From positions 1 through 64,000 of the forward strand of contig DASYYE010000018.1 in NCBI GenBank assembly GCA_035946955.1: a DNA stretch of 64,000 nucleotides, read 5' to 3'. Below, in pieces: positions 61,160 to 64,000 of the stretch (position 1 is its first letter; each line of letters opens with the position of its first letter). Made by a program: the position numbers and the translations under genes. Under the pieces are notes generated by a model, which made no database searches, had not been told where the DNA came from, and saw only the letters and a list, made by a program, of their open reading frames with translations. Origin of the DNA: DASYYE01 sp035946955. Lineage in GTDB: Bacteria > Actinomycetota > Actinomycetes > Streptosporangiales > Streptosporangiaceae.

Positions 61160-63403
61160 ATGGCACGTCCCCGGTATTACGCGGCTGTCCTAGCCTGTGT
61201 CACGGGGCTCACACTGGTGTGCGGGACCGTTGCCGCGAACGCCGCACCGCCGCCCAAGCACCCCAATGCCGGCCTGGCGCCCGCCGGTCTCACTGTGAGC
61301 GGGGCCGCTGCCAACCGCCTCAACCCCTTCACCGGGCTCGGCACGACCATCGACTCGTTCGACGCGGTGCAGGGCATGACCCACCACCTCAAGAACGGCA
61401 ACACCGACCCGTCGGGCGGCAGCCCCGGCCGGCTGCCACCGCCCGGGTGGGATGCGGACCTCTTCACCACCAAGCAGGCGATGAGCCCGGGCAATGTGGC
61501 CCACCTCAAGACCAGCGGCGTGCGGCCGCTCTCCTACCGGCTCGTCACCGAGCTGCGCGAGGAGGACTGGCACTGGAACCCCGTGGGCAGCCTCAGCGCG
61601 GGGGACCACGGCTACTGGACCAGCAACCCCAACCCGAGCACCAAGCCGATCACCGAGTCCTACGGCTACAACATCGCCCACGGCGGCAGCTCGATCCCAG
61701 GCGGTGAGAACGCCTATGTCTCACGCCTGGACGACGGCGACACCAACACCTACTGGAAGTCCAACCCCTACCTGGACCAGCACTTCACCGGCGATCCCAA
61801 CCGCCTGCACCCGGCCTGGGCAGTGGTGGACCTGGGCTCGGTCAAGACCGTCAACACGGTTGAGGTCGACTGGGCGAACCCGTACGCGGTCAGCTACGAC
61901 GTCCAGCGCTGGGTCGCGACCGCCGCGGCCGGCCATGACCAGAGCCCGTTCGACCACCCGGTCGAGGGCTCCTGGCAGACGCTGCCCGGCGGCGCGGTCA
62001 CACACGGCACCGGCGGCATGGCCACCATCAGGGTCCACCCGACCCCAGCCCGGTTCGTCCGCGTGCTGATGGACACATCTTCTGGCACCTGCGCCGGTGG
62101 CGACCACAGCGACATCCGCAACTGCCTCGGTTTCGCCATCTACGAGCTCTACGTGGGCTCCACCAGCAGCGGCGGCACGTTCACGGACTACGTGAGGCAC
62201 CGCAACGGGGTCAAACAGTCCTACACCTACACCTCCTCGAACGACCCCGCCGAAGGGGCCTCCTCGATCCGCCAGTTCGACCAGCCGGGGGTTGACGAGC
62301 TGTTCACCAGCGGCGTCACCCAGGGCCTGCCGATGATGGTGCCGGTCCCGCTGATATACAGCACACCGGAGAACGCGGTCGGGCTGCTGAGGTACCTGGA
62401 GGCCAAGGGCTACAAGATCGGGGCCGTGGAGATCGGCGAGGAGTGCGACGGGGAGTACATGTCGCCCGAGGACTACGCCGCGCTGTACCTCGAGTGGGCC
62501 AAGGCGATCCACGCCTTCGACCCCACGCTCAAGCTCGGCGGGCCCGCGTTGCAGTCGAACACGGCGAAGTTCTGGACCGACACACCGGTCCACGAGCCGA
62601 CTGGTGACTTCGGCAGGCGGTTCATCGCCTACCTCAAGTCGCACAACGCACTGAGCGACCTCAACTTCTACTCGTTCGAGCAGTACCCGGTGTTCAATGT
62701 CAGCTCGCAGGCGCAGTACTACACCCTGCTGCTCAACGAGCCTGCGCGGGACAAGGGCGTCATGGCCCACCTGCACGCCACGATCCCTGCGGGCATCCCG
62801 CTCTACGTCACCGAGCAGTCCGCCTACTCCGACAGTGTGGTGCCCGGGCTCTGGGAGGCCGACTACATAGCGGGCATGTTCACCGACGGGCTCGACGGCA
62901 ACTTCAACTACCAGGCGCTGCCCCAGCACCTGTTCTCCGGCACCGCCTCGAACATGTTCACCGCCGACTACTACGGCCAGTGGACCGGCAACACTTCGCA
63001 GTACTTCGCATTCGACATGCTCGGCAACCGGTGGTTCGCGCCGGTCAACGCCACGCAACGGATCTACCGGGTCCAGGTGCCCGCGATCCGGGCGCCACAC
63101 GGGCAACAGTTGCTGACGGCCTACGCGATCCACCAGCCGGACGGCGACTGGTCCCTCATGGTGATCAACAAGAGCCAGACCGCCACGTACCGCGAGCCGG
63201 TCAGCATCGACGGCCACGGCTTCACCGGCCAGGTCAGCTCCTACTCCTGGGGCCAGGCCCAGTACCGCTGGCACCAGCACGGCGACAAGGGCTACGCATC
63301 ACCGGACAACGGGCCCGCGCTGACCACCATCTCAGCGGGGCCGTCCACGGCCTACACATTCCTTCCCCTTACGATCACCGTGGTCCGCGGCAAGGCCGGC
63401 TGA
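61160..63403 (+). CDS. secreted discoidin-domain clan-A glycoside hydrolase
   Basis: 747 aa from the ATG with GGAGGAGAG upstream; an in-frame codon at 61127 is not preferred. Signal peptide MARPRYYAAVLACVTGLTLV ending ANAA. About 185-333 is an F5/8-type C (discoidin) carbohydrate-binding domain: RLDDGDTNTYWKSN, WAVVDLGSVKTVNTVEVDWA. The TIM-barrel part has acid/base candidates Glu427/Glu428 (GEECDGEY) and a nucleophile candidate Glu552 (YVTEQSAYSD), as in clan A glycosidases. Possible exopolysaccharide processing. Confidence 0.85.
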   Translation: MARPRYYAAVLACVTGLTLVCGTVAANAAPPPKHPNAGLAPAGLTVSGAAANRLNPFTGLGTTIDSFDAVQGMTHHLKNGNTDPSGGSPGRLPPPGWDADLFTTKQAMSPGNVAHLKTSGVRPLSYRLVTELREEDWHWNPVGSLSAGDHGYWTSNPNPSTKPITESYGYNIAHGGSSIPGGENAYVSRLDDGDTNTYWKSNPYLDQHFTGDPNRLHPAWAVVDLGSVKTVNTVEVDWANPYAVSYDVQRWVATAAAGHDQSPFDHPVEGSWQTLPGGAVTHGTGGMATIRVHPTPARFVRVLMDTSSGTCAGGDHSDIRNCLGFAIYELYVGSTSSGGTFTDYVRHRNGVKQSYTYTSSNDPAEGASSIRQFDQPGVDELFTSGVTQGLPMMVPVPLIYSTPENAVGLLRYLEAKGYKIGAVEIGEECDGEYMSPEDYAALYLEWAKAIHAFDPTLKLGGPALQSNTAKFWTDTPVHEPTGDFGRRFIAYLKSHNALSDLNFYSFEQYPVFNVSSQAQYYTLLLNEPARDKGVMAHLHATIPAGIPLYVTEQSAYSDSVVPGLWEADYIAGMFTDGLDGNFNYQALPQHLFSGTASNMFTADYYGQWTGNTSQYFAFDMLGNRWFAPVNATQRIYRVQVPAIRAPHGQQLLTAYAIHQPDGDWSLMVINKSQTATYREPVSIDGHGFTGQVSSYSWGQAQYRWHQHGDKGYASPDNGPALTTISAGPSTAYTFLPLTITVVRGKAG

Positions 63404-63512
63404 TGCGGGAGGAGCACTCGCCGGTTGTCGCACACCGGTGAGTGGGCGCGGCCAGCCGCGTCGCCCGAGCGGGCCGGTGGCTCGTGCCAAGCCGCCGGCC
63501 CTGTCTCGGCCG

Positions 63513-63547
63513 GTAGCCCGGGGGATAGCTGTGATCCCCCGGGCTAC
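63513..63547. terminator. bidirectional terminator hairpin
   Basis: A 14-bp perfect stem (GTAGCCCGGGGGAT with ATCCCCCGGGCTAC), loop AGCTGTG, between the convergent glycosidase and ROK genes; it covers the ROK stop codon. Confidence 0.8.
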
Positions 63548-64000
63548 CCCAGCTTCGCTGAGGTGACCGCGTCCAGGGCCAGGTCCACGCCGACCGCGCG
63601 GGCGCCCACGAGCACCGGCGGCTGCGTCAGTGGCGAGACCTCGACCCGTGGCGGGTACCGCACCTGAGTCGCGAGCGACGCACGGATCTGGTCGAGTATC
63701 AGGTCACAGTGCCGGCCGATGCCGCCACCCAGGACGACCAGCTCGATGTCCACGACCCGGCACACCAGCGCGGCCCGTTCGGCGATGCGCTTCGCTTCCT
63801 CGGTCACGATCGCCTTGGCCACCTCGTTGCCGCGGCGGGCGGCCGCGAACACCGACGCCGGGGTAGGGGAGAACTTCGGCTTGGCGCCCGTGCCGTGGGC
63901 GGCCATGATCTCGCGGGCGAACACGGCGAAGGCGTCCGCCGCGGGGCTGCCGGGCAGGAACCCGGTATCGGTGATCGGTGTGTCGATCTCGCCGCTGGCA
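63544..64000 (-). CDS. ROK-family protein, 5'-truncated by the window edge
   Basis: Reading frame runs to the window end without a start codon that is needed (a GTG at 63922 is internal). The 151 codons contain the ROK pattern VDIELVVLGGGIGRHCDLIL and FAREIMAAHGTG, with VLVGARAVGVDLALDAV at the C-terminus. Either a sugar kinase (glucokinase-like) or the C-terminal part of a ROK repressor; the N-terminal half, which decides, is outside the window. Confidence 0.8.
   Translation of the reverse strand, partial: ASGEIDTPITDTGFLPGSPAADAFAVFAREIMAAHGTGAKPKFSPTPASVFAAARRGNEVAKAIVTEEAKRIAERAALVCRVVDIELVVLGGGIGRHCDLILDQIRASLATQVRYPPRVEVSPLTQPPVLVGARAVGVDLALDAVTSAKLG

Noticed and set aside
1..64000. 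CRISPR arrays, tRNA or rRNA genes, phage or transposase genes
   Set aside because: None recognised by reading; no regular spaced repeats and no transposase motifs. Short RNA genes could be missed without a search tool.

Overview
The window is high-GC actinobacterial DNA (Actinomycetota): codons end mostly in G or C, start codons are ATG, GTG or TTG, genes are packed with many 4-nt ATGA/GTGA overlaps, and F420-type enzymes (LLM, PPOX) are present. The genus cannot be settled from the sequence alone.

Region 1 (1-12300): the 3' end of an NRPS-PKS megasynthase. It carries an adenylation domain with embedded methyltransferase, PCP, one fully reducing PKS module and a C-terminal thioester reductase. 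It is followed by a putative Fe(II)/2-oxoglutarate enzyme, an alpha/beta hydrolase and a stand-alone ketosynthase whose catalytic Cys is replaced by Ser. A strong hairpin closes the block.

Region 2 (12372-16390, minus strand): an autoregulated MOSC-TetR-MFS operon read from an apparently leaderless promoter with paired 18-bp operator sites, then a PucR/CdaR-type regulator.

Region 3 (16550-32434): an AraC-type regulator, then a promoter with two inverted-repeat operators, then a tightly coupled biosynthetic operon. It encodes two methyltransferases, a flavin halogenase, an SGNH hydrolase, a fused acyl-AMP ligase/hotdog thioesterase/SCP2-like protein, an R2-like diiron protein plus carrier protein, a transglutaminase-fold protein, an AurF-like N-oxygenase plus carrier protein, an aminoacyl-tRNA-synthetase-like amino acid:carrier-protein ligase, an Sfp-type phosphopantetheinyl transferase, a GMC oxidoreductase and a class III aminotransferase, followed by an LLM oxidoreductase. 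It reads as an assembly line of discrete proteins with no NRPS adenylation or condensation domain. It is the strongest candidate here for an undescribed pathway.

Region 4 (32470-43530): mixed housekeeping and accessory genes: an aldolase, a secreted seven-repeat protein, a winged-helix regulator, oxidoreductases (several F420-like), an ECF sigma factor with a membrane-anchored propeller protein, and an NCS1 transporter.

Region 5 (43756-64000): an exopolysaccharide locus: initiating sugar phosphotransferase, GT2 and GT4 glycosyltransferases, GNAT-like protein, flippase, O-antigen-ligase-like polymerase, polysaccharide deacetylase, chain-length/BY-kinase protein, secreted glycosidases and an edge-truncated ROK protein. 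A gene with AbiEi-like and DUF559-like parts sits inside it, bracketed by two related long palindromes (57069-57121 and 58230-58286). This is a possible undescribed palindrome-associated element.
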